A DNA stretch of 64,000 nucleotides, from NCBI RefSeq assembly GCF_003815655.1, contig NZ_CP033917.1:3534001-3598000 (forward strand), read 5' to 3'. Source of the DNA: Chryseobacterium sp. G0201 (lineage in GTDB: Bacteria; Bacteroidota; Bacteroidia; Flavobacteriales; Weeksellaceae). Below, piece after piece: positions 27,391-36,831 of the stretch. Within the stretch, counting starts at the first letter, position 1. Every line of letters starts with the position of its first letter. The notes below the pieces were generated by a model. It ran no database searches. It saw nothing but the letters and a program-made list of their open reading frames with translations, and was not told the origin of the DNA. A program made the position numbers and the translations under genes.

Positions 27391-27419
27391 AGCGAAGATA
27401 TTTTCTTCGCTTTTTTTTT
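27391..27419 (+). terminator. Attenuator-type terminator ahead of pyrB
   Basis: A perfect 8-bp stem, AGCGAAGA (27391-27398) with TCTTCGCT (27404-27411), has a 5-base loop and a run of nine T. It lies between the pyrB promoter and pyrB (ATG 27439), so it must be bypassed for expression. A second small hairpin, GGGCGT-AG-ACGCCC, lies at 27355-27368 within the leader. Confidence 0.8.
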
Positions 27420-27438
27420 GTAAAAAATTTAAGATATT

Positions 27439-28329
27439 ATGTTTACGATTACAGAACTAAGCACCGAGAGAATCAACAGTATACTGGCAGAAGCGATGGC
27501 TTTTGCGAATGGAAAAACTGCCAAAATTGAAGGAGAAGTTTTTTGCTCAAATCTCTTTTTTGAAGACAGTACAAGAACGAAAACAAGTTTTGATATTGCC
27601 GAAAGAAAATTAGGATTACAAGTGGTTCCTTTCGATGCATCTCACAGTTCGGTAAACAAAGGGGAAAGTTTGTATGATACGGTAAAAACAATTGAAAGTA
27701 TAGGCGTAAATCTTGTTGTGATAAGAGATAAGAAAGACAGATATTTTGATGAATTAGAAAATATTAAGATTCCTGTCATCAACGGAGGAGACGGAACGGG
27801 AAATCACCCTTCACAATGTATGCTGGATCTAATGACAATTTATCAGGAATTCGGAAAATTTGAAGGCTTAAAAGTAGGTATTGTAGGAGATGTAAAGCAC
27901 AGCCGAGTTGCCAATTCAAATGCAGAAGCATTAAGAAGATTAGGAGCTAAAGTTTACTTCTCAGGACCGGAAGATTGGTTTGACGAAGGCGCTCTAATTA
28001 ATGGAACTTACTTGTCTGTGGATGAAATGATAAAAGATGTTGACGTATTAATGTTATTAAGAATCCAACATGAAAGACATGATGCAAAAATGAGTTTCTC
28101 CGCTTCAGATTACCATAGAAAATATGGTTTGACGAAAGAAAGAGAAAAGGCAATGAAAAAAGAAGCCATCATCATGCATCCAGCACCGATCAACAGAGGA
28201 GTTGAGATTGATACAGACTTAGTAGAATGCGAACGTTCAAGAGTTTTCAAACAAATGCAGAACGGAGTCTTCGCAAGAATGGCCATTTTAAAAGAAGCCT
28301 TAGAAAAAGAAGGACATACTTTTAAATAA
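27439..28329 (+). CDS. pyrB: Aspartate carbamoyltransferase catalytic chain
   Basis: The 296-residue enzyme makes carbamoyl-aspartate, the first committed pyrimidine step. It has the carbamoyl-phosphate site [19 protein letters not shown] (residues 41-59), [15 protein letters not shown] and [12 protein letters not shown]. No regulatory chain gene (pyrI) is next to it. Expression seems to be controlled by the upstream attenuator-like leader. carA and carB follow, providing its carbamoyl phosphate. Confidence 0.95.
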   Translation: MFTITELSTERINSILAEAMAFANGKTAKIEGEVFCSNLFFEDSTRTKTSFDIAERKLGLQVVPFDASHSSVNKGESLYDTVKTIESIGVNLVVIRDKKDRYFDELENIKIPVINGGDGTGNHPSQCMLDLMTIYQEFGKFEGLKVGIVGDVKHSRVANSNAEALRRLGAKVYFSGPEDWFDEGALINGTYLSVDEMIKDVDVLMLLRIQHERHDAKMSFSASDYHRKYGLTKEREKAMKKEAIIMHPAPINRGVEIDTDLVECERSRVFKQMQNGVFARMAILKEALEKEGHTFK

Positions 28330-28406
28330 GCTAAATAAAATTAAAAATAAATAAAATAACAGAATGCAGAAGTCTGACTTCTAAAATCTAAAATCTAATT
28401 TAAAAA

Positions 28407-29480
28407 ATGAAGAAAAAGTTAATACTGGAATCCGGTGAAGTGTTTCATGGAGAAGGTTTCGGAACAGAATTGGAGACTGCAGGAGAGGTAGTTTTCAATA
28501 CCGGAATGACGGGTTATCAAGAATTGATTTCTGATCCATCATATTGCGGTCAGATTGTTTGTATGACTTATCCGCTAATCGGAAACTATGGGATTAATAG
28601 AGATGATTATGAGAGTATCGAGCCGGCTATCAAAGGTCTTATTGTAAAAGAAGTTTGTGATTTGCCTTCAAATTTCCGTACTCAGATTACTTTAGATGAA
28701 TTATTTAAAAAGAAAAACCTTTCAGGGATTTCAGGAATTGATACAAGAAGACTGACAAGAATTCTACGTAATTCCGGAGTAGTAAAAGGTAAAATTGTAA
28801 ATGCTGATGCTGACGAAAATACAGTTATAGCAGAATTAAAAGGTACAACATTCCCAACAAATCAAGTGGAAACTGTTTCTACAAAAACTTCTTACGCAAA
28901 TCCGGGTAGAGGTTTGAAAGTTGTGTTGGTAGATTTTGGATCTAAATTAGGGATTATCAGAGAATTATCTCAAAGAAACTGCGATATCACCGTTGTTTCT
29001 CATGATACAACAGCAGAAGAGATTTTATTAATGGATCCGGATGGAATTATGTTGTCAAATGGTCCTGGTGACCCTGAAGATAACCAACAAGCCTTAGAAA
29101 TGATCCGTGGATTATTAGGAAAAGTTCCAATCTTCGGGATCTGTTTAGGACACCAATTAATCGGATTGGCTTGTGGAGCGAAAACTTTCAAGTTAAAATT
29201 CGGACACAGAGGAGGAAATCACCCAGTTTTAGATTTAGAGAAAAATAAAGTAGCAATTACTTCTCAAAACCATGGTTACGCTGTTGATCAGGAAAGTTTG
29301 AAAGGAACAGATTTAATTGAAACTCACATCGCACTGAACGACAGAACAAACGAAGGTTTGAAACATAAAATTCACCCTTGTTTCTCAGTTCAGTATCACC
29401 CGGAAGCAAGTCCAGGTCCGGAAGATGCGAATTACTTGTTTGATGATTTCATCACCTTGATGGAGGATTTCAAAAAGTAG
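28407..29480 (+). CDS. carA: Carbamoyl-phosphate synthase small (glutaminase) subunit
   Basis: The 357-residue protein releases ammonia from glutamine for CarB. An N-terminal CPSase domain (GYQELISDPSYCGQIVCMTY) precedes a class I amidotransferase domain with IFGICLGHQLIGLACG (nucleophile Cys246) and SVQYHPEASPGPEDA. It is 77 bases after pyrB. A transposase gene and hairpins separate it from carB. Confidence 0.95.
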   Translation: MKKKLILESGEVFHGEGFGTELETAGEVVFNTGMTGYQELISDPSYCGQIVCMTYPLIGNYGINRDDYESIEPAIKGLIVKEVCDLPSNFRTQITLDELFKKKNLSGISGIDTRRLTRILRNSGVVKGKIVNADADENTVIAELKGTTFPTNQVETVSTKTSYANPGRGLKVVLVDFGSKLGIIRELSQRNCDITVVSHDTTAEEILLMDPDGIMLSNGPGDPEDNQQALEMIRGLLGKVPIFGICLGHQLIGLACGAKTFKLKFGHRGGNHPVLDLEKNKVAITSQNHGYAVDQESLKGTDLIETHIALNDRTNEGLKHKIHPCFSVQYHPEASPGPEDANYLFDDFITLMEDFKK

Positions 29481-29513
29481 GAAGAATTAGCAATTTAGAT
29501 TTAATAGATATAA

Positions 29514-29960
29514 ATGTCAACATTCCGTCAAATATATTATCAGATTGTATTTAGTACGAAGCATAGAAAACCTGTGTTGAGTATTGAGCATGAAGATCAA
29601 TTATATAAATATATTTGGGGAATTGTCAAGAATAAAAACTGCAAACTTTATAGGATTAATGGAATGCCAGATCATATTCATTTATTTACAGATTTACATC
29701 CATCAGTTTCTTTAAGCAGTTTTGTAAAAGATATTAAGGTTTCAAGCAACTTGTGGATAAAGCAAAGTGAACTATTTCCTGATTTTGAAGAATGGCAAAA
29801 TGGTTACGGCGCATTTACTTATTCGGAAAGAGAAAAAGATATGATCATGAATTATATTAAAAATCAAAAAGAGCATCATAAAACTGAATCTTTTGAGGAT
29901 GAATATAAGAATTTGCTAAAATCTCATGGAGTTGAATTTGATGAAAAATATCTGTGGTAA
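29514..29960 (+). mobile_element. REP-associated tyrosine transposase (RAYT, IS200/IS605-like Y1)
   Basis: The 148-residue protein is a Y1 single-strand transposase. It has the metal motif MPDHIHLFTDL (His54, His56) and the nucleophile region MNYIKNQKEHH with Tyr114; the start TFRQIYYQIVFSTKHRKPVL is typical of RAYTs. It lies 33 bases after carA, is co-oriented with it and has no second IS gene. The hairpin cluster just downstream (29969-30124) is its likely substrate or a relic of its activity. Confidence 0.88.
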
Positions 29961-29968
29961 ATAATATT

Positions 29969-30124
29969 CAACCCATTTATGGGTTGTTGGAATGATTTAA
30001 TTATCCAATCCATAGGTTTCACCTACGGCTATTAAGATTCAGCCACTTCGTGGCTGCCCAGCAAAAATATGAGGAGAACCATGAAATGGTTCAACAATAA
30101 TAGCCACGGATACAATCCATGGAA
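29969..30124 (+). repeat. REP-like hairpin cluster downstream of the RAYT gene
   Basis: Successive hairpins are CAACCCAT-TT-ATGGGTTG (29969-29986), CCATAGGT-TTC-ACCTACGG (30010-30028), AGCCAC-TTC-GTGGCT (30041-30055), GAACCAT-GAA-ATGGTTC (30076-30092) and an imperfect CCACGGAT-ACA-ATCCATGG (30104-30122). The last two match the argG-argC copy at 19346-19394. The cluster lies between carA and carB. Confidence 0.75.
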
Positions 30125-30141
30125 CAATAAAAAAGAAAAAA

Positions 30142-33100
30142 ATGAAAAGAAACGACATAAAAACAATTTTAGTAATAGGTTCAGGACCAATCATCATCGG
30201 TCAGGCAGCAGAATTTGATTACGCAGGAACGCAGGCTTGTCTGTCTTTGAGAGAAGAAGGGTACAAGGTTATTTTGATTAATTCAAACCCTGCAACGATT
30301 ATGACGGATGTTGAAATCGCTGATAAAGTATATATCGAGCCGATTTCACTTCAGTTTGTAAGTCATATCATCAGAAAAGAGCGTCCGGATGCACTTTTAC
30401 CGACACTTGGTGGGCAAACGGGGTTGAACATGGCGGTAGAATTGGAAAAATCAGGAATTCTTGAAGAATGTAAAGTTGAGGTTCTTGGAACTAAACTTTC
30501 TGCGATCAACAGAGCGGAAGACAGAGATTTGTTCCGTGAATTAATGAGAGAATTGAATGAACCCGTTCCTGAATCCGACATCGTTACAACAGTTGAAGGA
30601 GCAATTAATTTTGCCAATGAAATTGGTTATCCGGTAATTGTTCGTCCTGCCTTCACAATGGGTGGAACAGGAGGAGGAATCGCTTCAAATGAAATCGAAT
30701 TAAAAGAAATTGCTGAATTAGGGCTAAAATATAGCCCTGTTACACAGTGTCTTATCGAAAGATCAATCGCAGGTTTCAAGGAAATAGAATATGAGGTAAT
30801 GCGTGATGCAAACGACAACGCGATTGTGGTTTGTAACATGGAAAATATAGATCCGGTTGGAGTTCACACAGGTGACTCGATCGTTGTGGCGCCTTCTCAG
30901 ACACTTTCTGATAGAGAGTATCAATTATTGAGAAATGCTTCACTAAAAATCATCAGAGCATTAGGAATTGAAGGAGGATGTAACGTACAGTTGGCTTTAG
31001 ACCCTCACTCATTCGAATATTACATCATCGAAGTTAACCCGAGAGTTTCTCGTTCATCAGCTTTAGCATCAAAAGCAACAGGATATCCGATTGCTAAAAT
31101 TGCTGCTAAAATTGCGGTTGGATTAACTTTAGATGAAATCATGAATCCGGTTACAGGTAAAACATACGCTTGTTTTGAACCGGCTTTAGATTACGTGGTA
31201 ACTAAATTCCCAAGATTCCCATTCGATAAATTCGAAACGGCAGACAGAAGATTGTCGACTCAGATGAAAGCGACAGGAGAAGTAATGGCAATCGGAAGAA
31301 ATTTCGAAGAATCTTTACAGAAAGCAGTTCGTTCTTTGGAAACTGGCTTGAGACATTTAGGCTTAAAAACAAAACAGGCTGCAGCGTTAACAGACGAAGA
31401 TATCGAAAGAAGAATCAGAGTTTGTGATGACGAAAGATTGTTCATCATTTGTGACGCTTTAAGAAGAGGGTACGACTGGGAACAAATCGTAGAATGGAGT
31501 AAAATTGATAAATTCTTCATCTGGAAATTAAAGAAATTAGTTGATTTCGAAAAAACAATTGCCGCCCATAAATTCGACAAAGAAATTTTAATTCAAGCTA
31601 AAAAATTAGGTTTCTCAGATCAGAATATCGCTCACTTATGGGAGTCTACTCAAAGAGAAGTGTACAACTTCAGAAAAGAGAATGGCGTAATTCCGGTTTA
31701 CAAAATGGTAGACACTTGTGCTGCTGAATTTGAAAGCGAAACCCCATATTTCTACGGAACTTACGAAGAGGAAAACGAAAGTATCGTTACAGATAAAGAA
31801 AAGATCATCGTTTTAGGTTCAGGGCCAATTAGAATCGGACAAGGAGTTGAGTTTGATTATGCAACGGTTCACTCGGTTTGGGCAATCAAAGAATTGGGTT
31901 ACGAAGCAATTATCATCAATAATAACCCTGAAACAGTTTCTACAGACTTCTCAATTTCAGATAAATTATACTTCGAACCTTTAACGGAAGAAGATGTAAT
32001 GAGCATCATCGATCTTGAAAAACCAATGGGAGTTGTTGTTCAGTTCGGAGGTCAGACAGCAATCAATTTAGCCGATAAATTAGCAAGTTACGGAGTGAAA
32101 ATCCTAGGAACTTCATTGGAAGATCTTGACAGAGCTGAAAACAGAGATAAGTTTGAAAAAGCCCTTCAGGAAATGGGAATTCCTCAGCCTTTAGGAAAAA
32201 CTTCAACTTCAAAAGAAGAAGCGATAAAAATTGCTAACGAAATTGGATATCCGGTGTTGGTTCGTCCAAGCTACGTGTTAGGAGGTAGAGCAATGGAAAT
32301 TGTTTACACTGAAGCTGAACTTGCTCACTACATGGAGTTTGCAGTAGATGCAAGTCCTGATCAGCCGGTTTTAGTAGACCGTTACATCACAGGAAAAGAG
32401 GTTGAGGTAGACGCAATTTGCGATGGTGAAACAGTTGTGATTCCGGGAATTATGGAGCATATCGAAAGAGCCGGAGTTCACTCAGGAGACTCAATCGCAG
32501 TGTATCCGCCACAGAATGTGACTCAGGCAGAAATCGATACTTTGGTAGATTACACTCAAAGATTAGCTAAAGGATTGAATGTGATCGGATTAATGAATAT
32601 CCAATACGTTTTACTTGACGGTAATGTTTACGTGATCGAAGTAAATCCACGTTCATCAAGAACAGTTCCTTTCTTATCTAAAATCACGGAAGTTCCGATG
32701 GCAAATCTTGCTACAAAAGCAATTTTAGGTCAGAAACTGAAAGATTTAGGCTACAAAAACGGATTGGTTCCAAATAAAGAAGGAGTTTATGTAAAAGTTC
32801 CTGTATTTTCTTTCTCTAAATTAACGAAAGTTGATATCTCTCTAGGTCCAGAAATGAAATCTACAGGAGAAGTTATGGGGAAAGACACAACGCTGGAAAA
32901 AGCTCTTTACAAAGGATTGGTTGCAGCAGGAAGAAAAGTTCCAATGCACGGTTCAATCTTATTCACGGTAGCTGATAAACACAAACAGGAAGCGGCTGAT
33001 TTGGCAGCAAGATTCCATGAAGTTGGTTTCAGAATCTGGGCAACGGAAGGAACTGCAAAATTCTTTGCAGAACAGGGAATTCCTTGTAAGATCGGATACA

Positions 33101-33321
33101 AAATCGGAGAGGACAGCGTTAACTTAATTGATCTGATCCAAAAAGGAAAAGTTCAGTATGTTGTGAACACGATGACAAAAGGAAAACAGTCTGAAAGAGA
33201 CGGTTTCCAGATCAGAAGAATGAGTGTTGAGAATGGTGTTCCTTGTTTAACATCAATGGATACAGTGGAAGCAATCTTGAAAGTTATCGAAAGTATGAGT
33301 TTCAAAATGGAGACGATGTAA
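30142..33321 (+). CDS. carB: Carbamoyl-phosphate synthase large subunit
   Basis: The 1059-residue protein has two duplicated ATP-grasp halves. The first starts at [20 protein letters not shown] and the second, near residue 556, at [22 protein letters not shown]-terminal MGS-like allosteric domain occupies about residues 930-1059. It makes carbamoyl phosphate from bicarbonate, ammonia and two ATP for both arginine and pyrimidine synthesis. It lies about 660 bases from carA because of the RAYT insertion. Confidence 0.96.
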   Translation: MKRNDIKTILVIGSGPIIIGQAAEFDYAGTQACLSLREEGYKVILINSNPATIMTDVEIADKVYIEPISLQFVSHIIRKERPDALLPTLGGQTGLNMAVELEKSGILEECKVEVLGTKLSAINRAEDRDLFRELMRELNEPVPESDIVTTVEGAINFANEIGYPVIVRPAFTMGGTGGGIASNEIELKEIAELGLKYSPVTQCLIERSIAGFKEIEYEVMRDANDNAIVVCNMENIDPVGVHTGDSIVVAPSQTLSDREYQLLRNASLKIIRALGIEGGCNVQLALDPHSFEYYIIEVNPRVSRSSALASKATGYPIAKIAAKIAVGLTLDEIMNPVTGKTYACFEPALDYVVTKFPRFPFDKFETADRRLSTQMKATGEVMAIGRNFEESLQKAVRSLETGLRHLGLKTKQAAALTDEDIERRIRVCDDERLFIICDALRRGYDWEQIVEWSKIDKFFIWKLKKLVDFEKTIAAHKFDKEILIQAKKLGFSDQNIAHLWESTQREVYNFRKENGVIPVYKMVDTCAAEFESETPYFYGTYEEENESIVTDKEKIIVLGSGPIRIGQGVEFDYATVHSVWAIKELGYEAIIINNNPETVSTDFSISDKLYFEPLTEEDVMSIIDLEKPMGVVVQFGGQTAINLADKLASYGVKILGTSLEDLDRAENRDKFEKALQEMGIPQPLGKTSTSKEEAIKIANEIGYPVLVRPSYVLGGRAMEIVYTEAELAHYMEFAVDASPDQPVLVDRYITGKEVEVDAICDGETVVIPGIMEHIERAGVHSGDSIAVYPPQNVTQAEIDTLVDYTQRLAKGLNVIGLMNIQYVLLDGNVYVIEVNPRSSRTVPFLSKITEVPMANLATKAILGQKLKDLGYKNGLVPNKEGVYVKVPVFSFSKLTKVDISLGPEMKSTGEVMGKDTTLEKALYKGLVAAGRKVPMHGSILFTVADKHKQEAADLAARFHEVGFRIWATEGTAKFFAEQGIPCKIGYKIGEDSVNLIDLIQKGKVQYVVNTMTKGKQSERDGFQIRRMSVENGVPCLTSMDTVEAILKVIESMSFKMETM

Positions 33322-33345
33322 TTTCGAAACTAAAATATAAATTTA

Positions 33346-33380
33346 AAACGCATCTTTTTAAAGGTGCGTTTTTTGTTTTT
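33346..33380 (+). terminator. Intrinsic terminator of carB
   Basis: AAAACGCATCTT pairs with AAGGTGCGTTTT (one G-U pair) and is followed by TTGTTTTT. It starts about 25 bases after the carB stop. Confidence 0.8.
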
Positions 33381-33583
33381 ACTACATAGGAAAATGGAGC
33401 GTTAAGAAAATTAAAAATTAATCCGTTAAAAAATTCCCACTGTTCGAAGCGCGACACGAATATTGAACCGAAGAATCAACATTAAATTCGCACAAGTTTT
33501 GGGAATTTTAGGATTAAATTTTAATTTTTAGCGAAAGTTTCCAAGTCTTGAACTTTTGGTTCTTTTGTTTCAAGACAAAAGAA
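33381..33583 (+). repeat. ~200-bp dispersed hairpin repeat, copy 3
   Basis: Contains GGAAAATGGAGCGTTAAG, CACTGTTCGAAGCGCGACAC, TTCGCACAAGTTTTGGGAAT, TTAGCGAAAG and the terminal hairpin ending at 33583. It is the most diverged in the inner arms, yet changes on the two sides partly match (TTCCCAC against TTGGGAA), which suggests pairing is conserved. It lies between the convergent carB and fucose genes. Confidence 0.85.
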
Positions 33584-33634
33584 TATCTGAAAATTAAATT
33601 GAATTAAAATTGAATGATGAAAATTTTTATTAAT

Positions 33635-34417
33635 TTATTCCAAACTCCTGTCCAAATGCACATATCCGCCATCCACATGAATCAATTGCCCTGTTGTATG
33701 TGAAGATCTTTCTGATAAAAGAAAAGCAGCCATATTAGCAATTTCCTCTGAGGTCGTCATGCGGTTTTCGAATGGTATTTTTGAGGTAATACTTTTCAAT
33801 TTTTCCTCCGGATTTTCAAAGGTAGAAATCCACGATTGATAAAGCGGTGTCCATGCTTCTGCAACAATAATCGCATTCACACGAATACTGTAAGGTAAAA
33901 GCTCGACCGCCCATTCTCTTGTCAAAGCATTTCTTGCACCGTTCGCAGCAGCATAGCCTGACGTTCCGCCTTGTCCGGTTTCTGCGGTCTTGCTGCCAAT
34001 ATTTACAATTGAACCTTTGCTTTCCTTAAGATAGGGAAATGCGTGATGCACCAAGAGATAATAATGCACAACATTTTTGTGATATGATTCAAGGAATCCT
34101 TCATACGAGCCATTTTCCAGACCAACACCATCGTTGACACCTGCATTGTTGACAATACCATCAATTTTTCCGTATTTTTTTACGACTTCATCGATGGCTT
34201 TTTTGCATTCTTCGGGTTGGGAAAGCTCGGCGGTAACGAAATCCGCTTTTCCTCCAAGATCTAGGATTTCCTGAATGGCTTTTTTGTTGTCATCTTCGTT
34301 TCTGCCAATGATTACCGGCAATGCATTTTCTTCGGCTAAGATTTGCGCAATGGCATTTCCGATGCCTTTTGCACCGCCGCTTACGATAATTATTTTATTA
34401 TCAAGATTTAGGTTCAT
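33635..34417 (-). CDS. SDR dehydrogenase, candidate L-fucose dehydrogenase
   Basis: The 260-residue protein is a classical short-chain dehydrogenase with the cofactor loop SGGAKGIG (residues 13-20), NNAGVND, Ser142 and Tyr155. The expected catalytic lysine of YxxxK is Asn159 (YAAAN), read clearly from the DNA, which is unusual. In the fucose locus it would oxidise L-fucose (or a related sugar) to the lactone. It is the last gene of the minus-strand cluster. The missing lysine leaves activity uncertain. Confidence 0.75.
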   Translation of the reverse strand: MNLNLDNKIIIVSGGAKGIGNAIAQILAEENALPVIIGRNEDDNKKAIQEILDLGGKADFVTAELSQPEECKKAIDEVVKKYGKIDGIVNNAGVNDGVGLENGSYEGFLESYHKNVVHYYLLVHHAFPYLKESKGSIVNIGSKTAETGQGGTSGYAAANGARNALTREWAVELLPYSIRVNAIIVAEAWTPLYQSWISTFENPEEKLKSITSKIPFENRMTTSEEIANMAAFLLSERSSHTTGQLIHVDGGYVHLDRSLE

Positions 34418-34433
34418 AATTTTGGGTTATGTT

Positions 34434-34532
34434 TTTTAACGCAAAGAGCGCAAAGATTTTTTTTAATATTGTTCTGCATATTTTTCGTTCGCAAAGGCGT
34501 TTGACTACGTCGAATCTTCGATTTCACTCAGC
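34434..34532 (-). repeat. Second dispersed repeat family, copy 2
   Basis: Inverted copy: AACGCAAAGAGCGCAAAGAT, TTCGTTCGCAAAGGCG and TTTCACTCAGC. A short stretch (GACTACGTCGAATCTTCGA) is inserted relative to the other copies. It lies between the SDR and lactonase genes. Confidence 0.7.
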
Positions 34533-34588
34533 AAATACCATAAAGTTTTATCACGTTAATCTTTTGTCACTTTTGCGGTAATAAAAAA

Positions 34589-35413
34589 TTATAAATTGTA
34601 AAATTTCACTGCATTTCCCGAGAAAAAAAGTTCCTGTTCTTCTTTTGAAAACTGTATCAGATATTTTGAAATCAATTCCAGCCACAAAGCGTAATTTCCG
34701 CCTAATAGCATGACGGGCCAATCACTTCCAAAAACTACACGTTTGATTCCGAATTGTAAAAAAATGAAATCCAAAATTTCAAAAATTGTTTTTTCATCAA
34801 TATTATTCCAGCTTCCCTGAGTCAAAAGTCCCGAAATTTTACAATAAATGTTAGGATTTTTAGCGAGTTCAGAAATATTAGATTTCCAGTCTTTTAAATC
34901 ATTTGTTTTCAAATCTGGTTTTCCGCAATGATCCAAAATAAAAGATTGATCGGGCAATTTTTCCAAAAGTTTTACTGCATCCAAAAGTTGATCCTGTCTC
35001 AACAAAATATCGAAAGTATAGGCATATTGATGAAGTGCGGAAATTCCGTTCAGTACATTTTTTTGCAGTAAAAAACCGATTTCTTCTCCTTCAGCAATAT
35101 GTCTGAAACCTTTAATCAATTTTTCAGACTGATAGTTTTTAAGTGATTGTTCAAGCTTGTCAGAAGTCAAATCAATCCAGCCGATAATGCCCTTAATAAA
35201 ATGATTTTCTTTAGCTAAATTTACTAGAAAAGCTGTTTCTTCATCACTTTGATCAGCCTGAACTGCAACGCAGCCATTAATGCTGTTTTCATTTAAATAT
35301 AAAGAAAAATCTTCCGGCAGAAAGTCTTTTCGGATTACGGTCATATCTTTCGTAATCCATGCATCGCGAATCGGATCAAATTTCCAAAAATGTACGTGAG
35401 AATCAATAATCAT
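34589..35413 (-). CDS. Amidohydrolase, candidate L-fuconolactonase
   Basis: The 274-residue TIM-barrel hydrolase has the metal motif IIDSHVHFWKFDP at the start, FILDHCGKPDLK in the middle and KRVVFGSDWPVMLLGG near the end. This amidohydrolase_2 pattern is shared by L-rhamnono- and L-fuconolactonases. It would hydrolyse the lactone formed by the dehydrogenase. It lies 27 bases after the mutarotase gene on the same strand. Confidence 0.82.
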   Translation of the reverse strand: MIIDSHVHFWKFDPIRDAWITKDMTVIRKDFLPEDFSLYLNENSINGCVAVQADQSDEETAFLVNLAKENHFIKGIIGWIDLTSDKLEQSLKNYQSEKLIKGFRHIAEGEEIGFLLQKNVLNGISALHQYAYTFDILLRQDQLLDAVKLLEKLPDQSFILDHCGKPDLKTNDLKDWKSNISELAKNPNIYCKISGLLTQGSWNNIDEKTIFEILDFIFLQFGIKRVVFGSDWPVMLLGGNYALWLELISKYLIQFSKEEQELFFSGNAVKFYNL

Positions 35414-35440
35414 TTTTAATTATTTTTTTCTGAAATCAAT

Positions 35441-35770
35441 TTATAATGAAAATATTTTATCCATCAACTGCCACTTTTCATCGGGCTTTGAATTGGGTAA
35501 CTGTTTTTGAAATTTCCACATCAATTCCTCCCATTCGTGAACTTTTGAATTGTTTTTATCTGCTTCATTTTTAGCTTCGAAAGAAAAATTTTCATCTGCT
35601 TCCACAATCATAAACAGTCTATTTTGAACACGATAAATCTCCATATTTGTAATTCCTGAATCCAAAATACTTTGTTTGACTTCAGTCCAAACGTTTTGGT
35701 GATACTTTTCGTATTCCGCAATCAATTCAGGATCATCAATTAAATCAAGGGCTAGACAAAATTTTTTCAT
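35441..35770 (-). CDS. L-rhamnose/L-fucose mutarotase family protein
   Basis: The 109-residue protein matches the RhaM (DUF718) family of ferredoxin-like mutarotases. It has LIAEYEKYHQNVWTEV, holding the Tyr and His of the active site, then FMIVEADENFSF and a Trp-rich EWEELMWKFQ. It interconverts sugar anomers for the dehydrogenase. Its ATG overlaps the TGA of the upstream hydrolase gene, so the two are translationally coupled. Confidence 0.85.
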   Translation of the reverse strand: MKKFCLALDLIDDPELIAEYEKYHQNVWTEVKQSILDSGITNMEIYRVQNRLFMIVEADENFSFEAKNEADKNNSKVHEWEELMWKFQKQLPNSKPDEKWQLMDKIFSL

Positions 35771-36618
35771 TCTCCGTACGCTTTTACTTTTTGAGTACTG
35801 GTTCCTAAACCGTCAATTCCCAATTCTACCACATCACCCGGTTTCAGGTACCAAGGCTCAGGTTTTTGTCCCAAACCGACACCAGCAGGCGTTCCTGTAC
35901 TGATCACATCCCCCGGAAGCAAAGTCATAAACTGACTGATATAGCTTATCATAAATGGAACATTAAAAATGAGATTGGAAGTATTTCCGTCCTGTAGCAT
36001 TTGTCCGTTGACTTTAAGCCACAAACGAAGGTTGTGAATATCTTCAATTTCGTCAGGCGTTGCAATGAAAGGTCCGATTGGCGCAAATGTATCACAGCTT
36101 TTTCCTTTTACCCACTGTCCGTTTCTTTCCAGTTGGAAAGCTCTTTCACTATAATCGTTGTGCAAAACGTAACCTGCAACGTGTTCAAGTGCATTTTCCT
36201 CGGAAACATAACTTGCTTTTTTTCCTATAACGATACCCAATTCAACTTCCCAGTCGGTTTTTGTACTGGTTTTAGGAATAATCAAATTGTCGTTCGGACC
36301 TACGATTGCGGTAGTAGCTTTAAAAAACAAAATGGGTTCCTGCGGAATCGGAGCGTTGGTTTCAGCGGCATGATCTTTGTAATTCAGTCCGACACAGATG
36401 ATTTTGGAAGGTCTTGCCAAAGGAGCTCCCAATCGTTCATCAAGCGAAATTTCAGGTAGATTCTGCGTATTTATTTCTGCTTTTAAATTTTCTATAGCAT
36501 CGTCGGAGAAAAAGTTTTCATCATAATCTTTTACCAGATGGGAAACATCATATCTTTTCTCGCCGATAATTACTCCCGGTTTTTCTTGTCCCGGTTTTCC
36601 GAATTTTATTAATTTCAT
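35767..36618 (-). CDS. FAH-family hydrolase, candidate 2,4-diketo-3-deoxy-L-fuconate hydrolase
   Basis: The 283-residue protein has the fumarylacetoacetate-hydrolase fold: IICVGLNYKDHAAETNAP, the metal ligands in TDWEVELGIVIGKK, and GDVISTGTPAGVGLG. In the oxidative deoxy-sugar pathway this family splits the diketo acid to pyruvate and lactate. The context of two SDRs, a lactonase and a mutarotase supports this over other FAH functions. Confidence 0.82.
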   Translation of the reverse strand: MKLIKFGKPGQEKPGVIIGEKRYDVSHLVKDYDENFFSDDAIENLKAEINTQNLPEISLDERLGAPLARPSKIICVGLNYKDHAAETNAPIPQEPILFFKATTAIVGPNDNLIIPKTSTKTDWEVELGIVIGKKASYVSEENALEHVAGYVLHNDYSERAFQLERNGQWVKGKSCDTFAPIGPFIATPDEIEDIHNLRLWLKVNGQMLQDGNTSNLIFNVPFMISYISQFMTLLPGDVISTGTPAGVGLGQKPEPWYLKPGDVVELGIDGLGTSTQKVKAYGE

Positions 36619-36683
36619 TTTTTACTTATATTATTTTATGAGGAGCTTTTGATTACATGGAAAAGCTATTTAATTTTTTATTT

Positions 36684-36779
36684 GAAGCTTTTTCCCGCTA
36701 TCCACTATATCTTTTGGGTTACGGCTTCCGCTTTGCTCCAGCCGCAACCCAAAAGGATGCCGTTTCTATCGGGGCTAGG
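36684..36779 (+). repeat. Third dispersed repeat family, copy 1
   Basis: GAAGCTTTTTCCCGCTATCC, a hairpin CTTTTGGGTTACGGCT paired with AGCCGCAACCCAAAAG, then AAGGATGCCG and TCGGGGCTAGG. The ends recur at 47151-47219. It lies between the hydrolase and the second SDR. Confidence 0.65.
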
Positions 36780-36831
36780 ACTGCAGTCTAGTATTTAAAC
36801 GTTGTAAAAATTCACAAAGTTTAAACAGATT

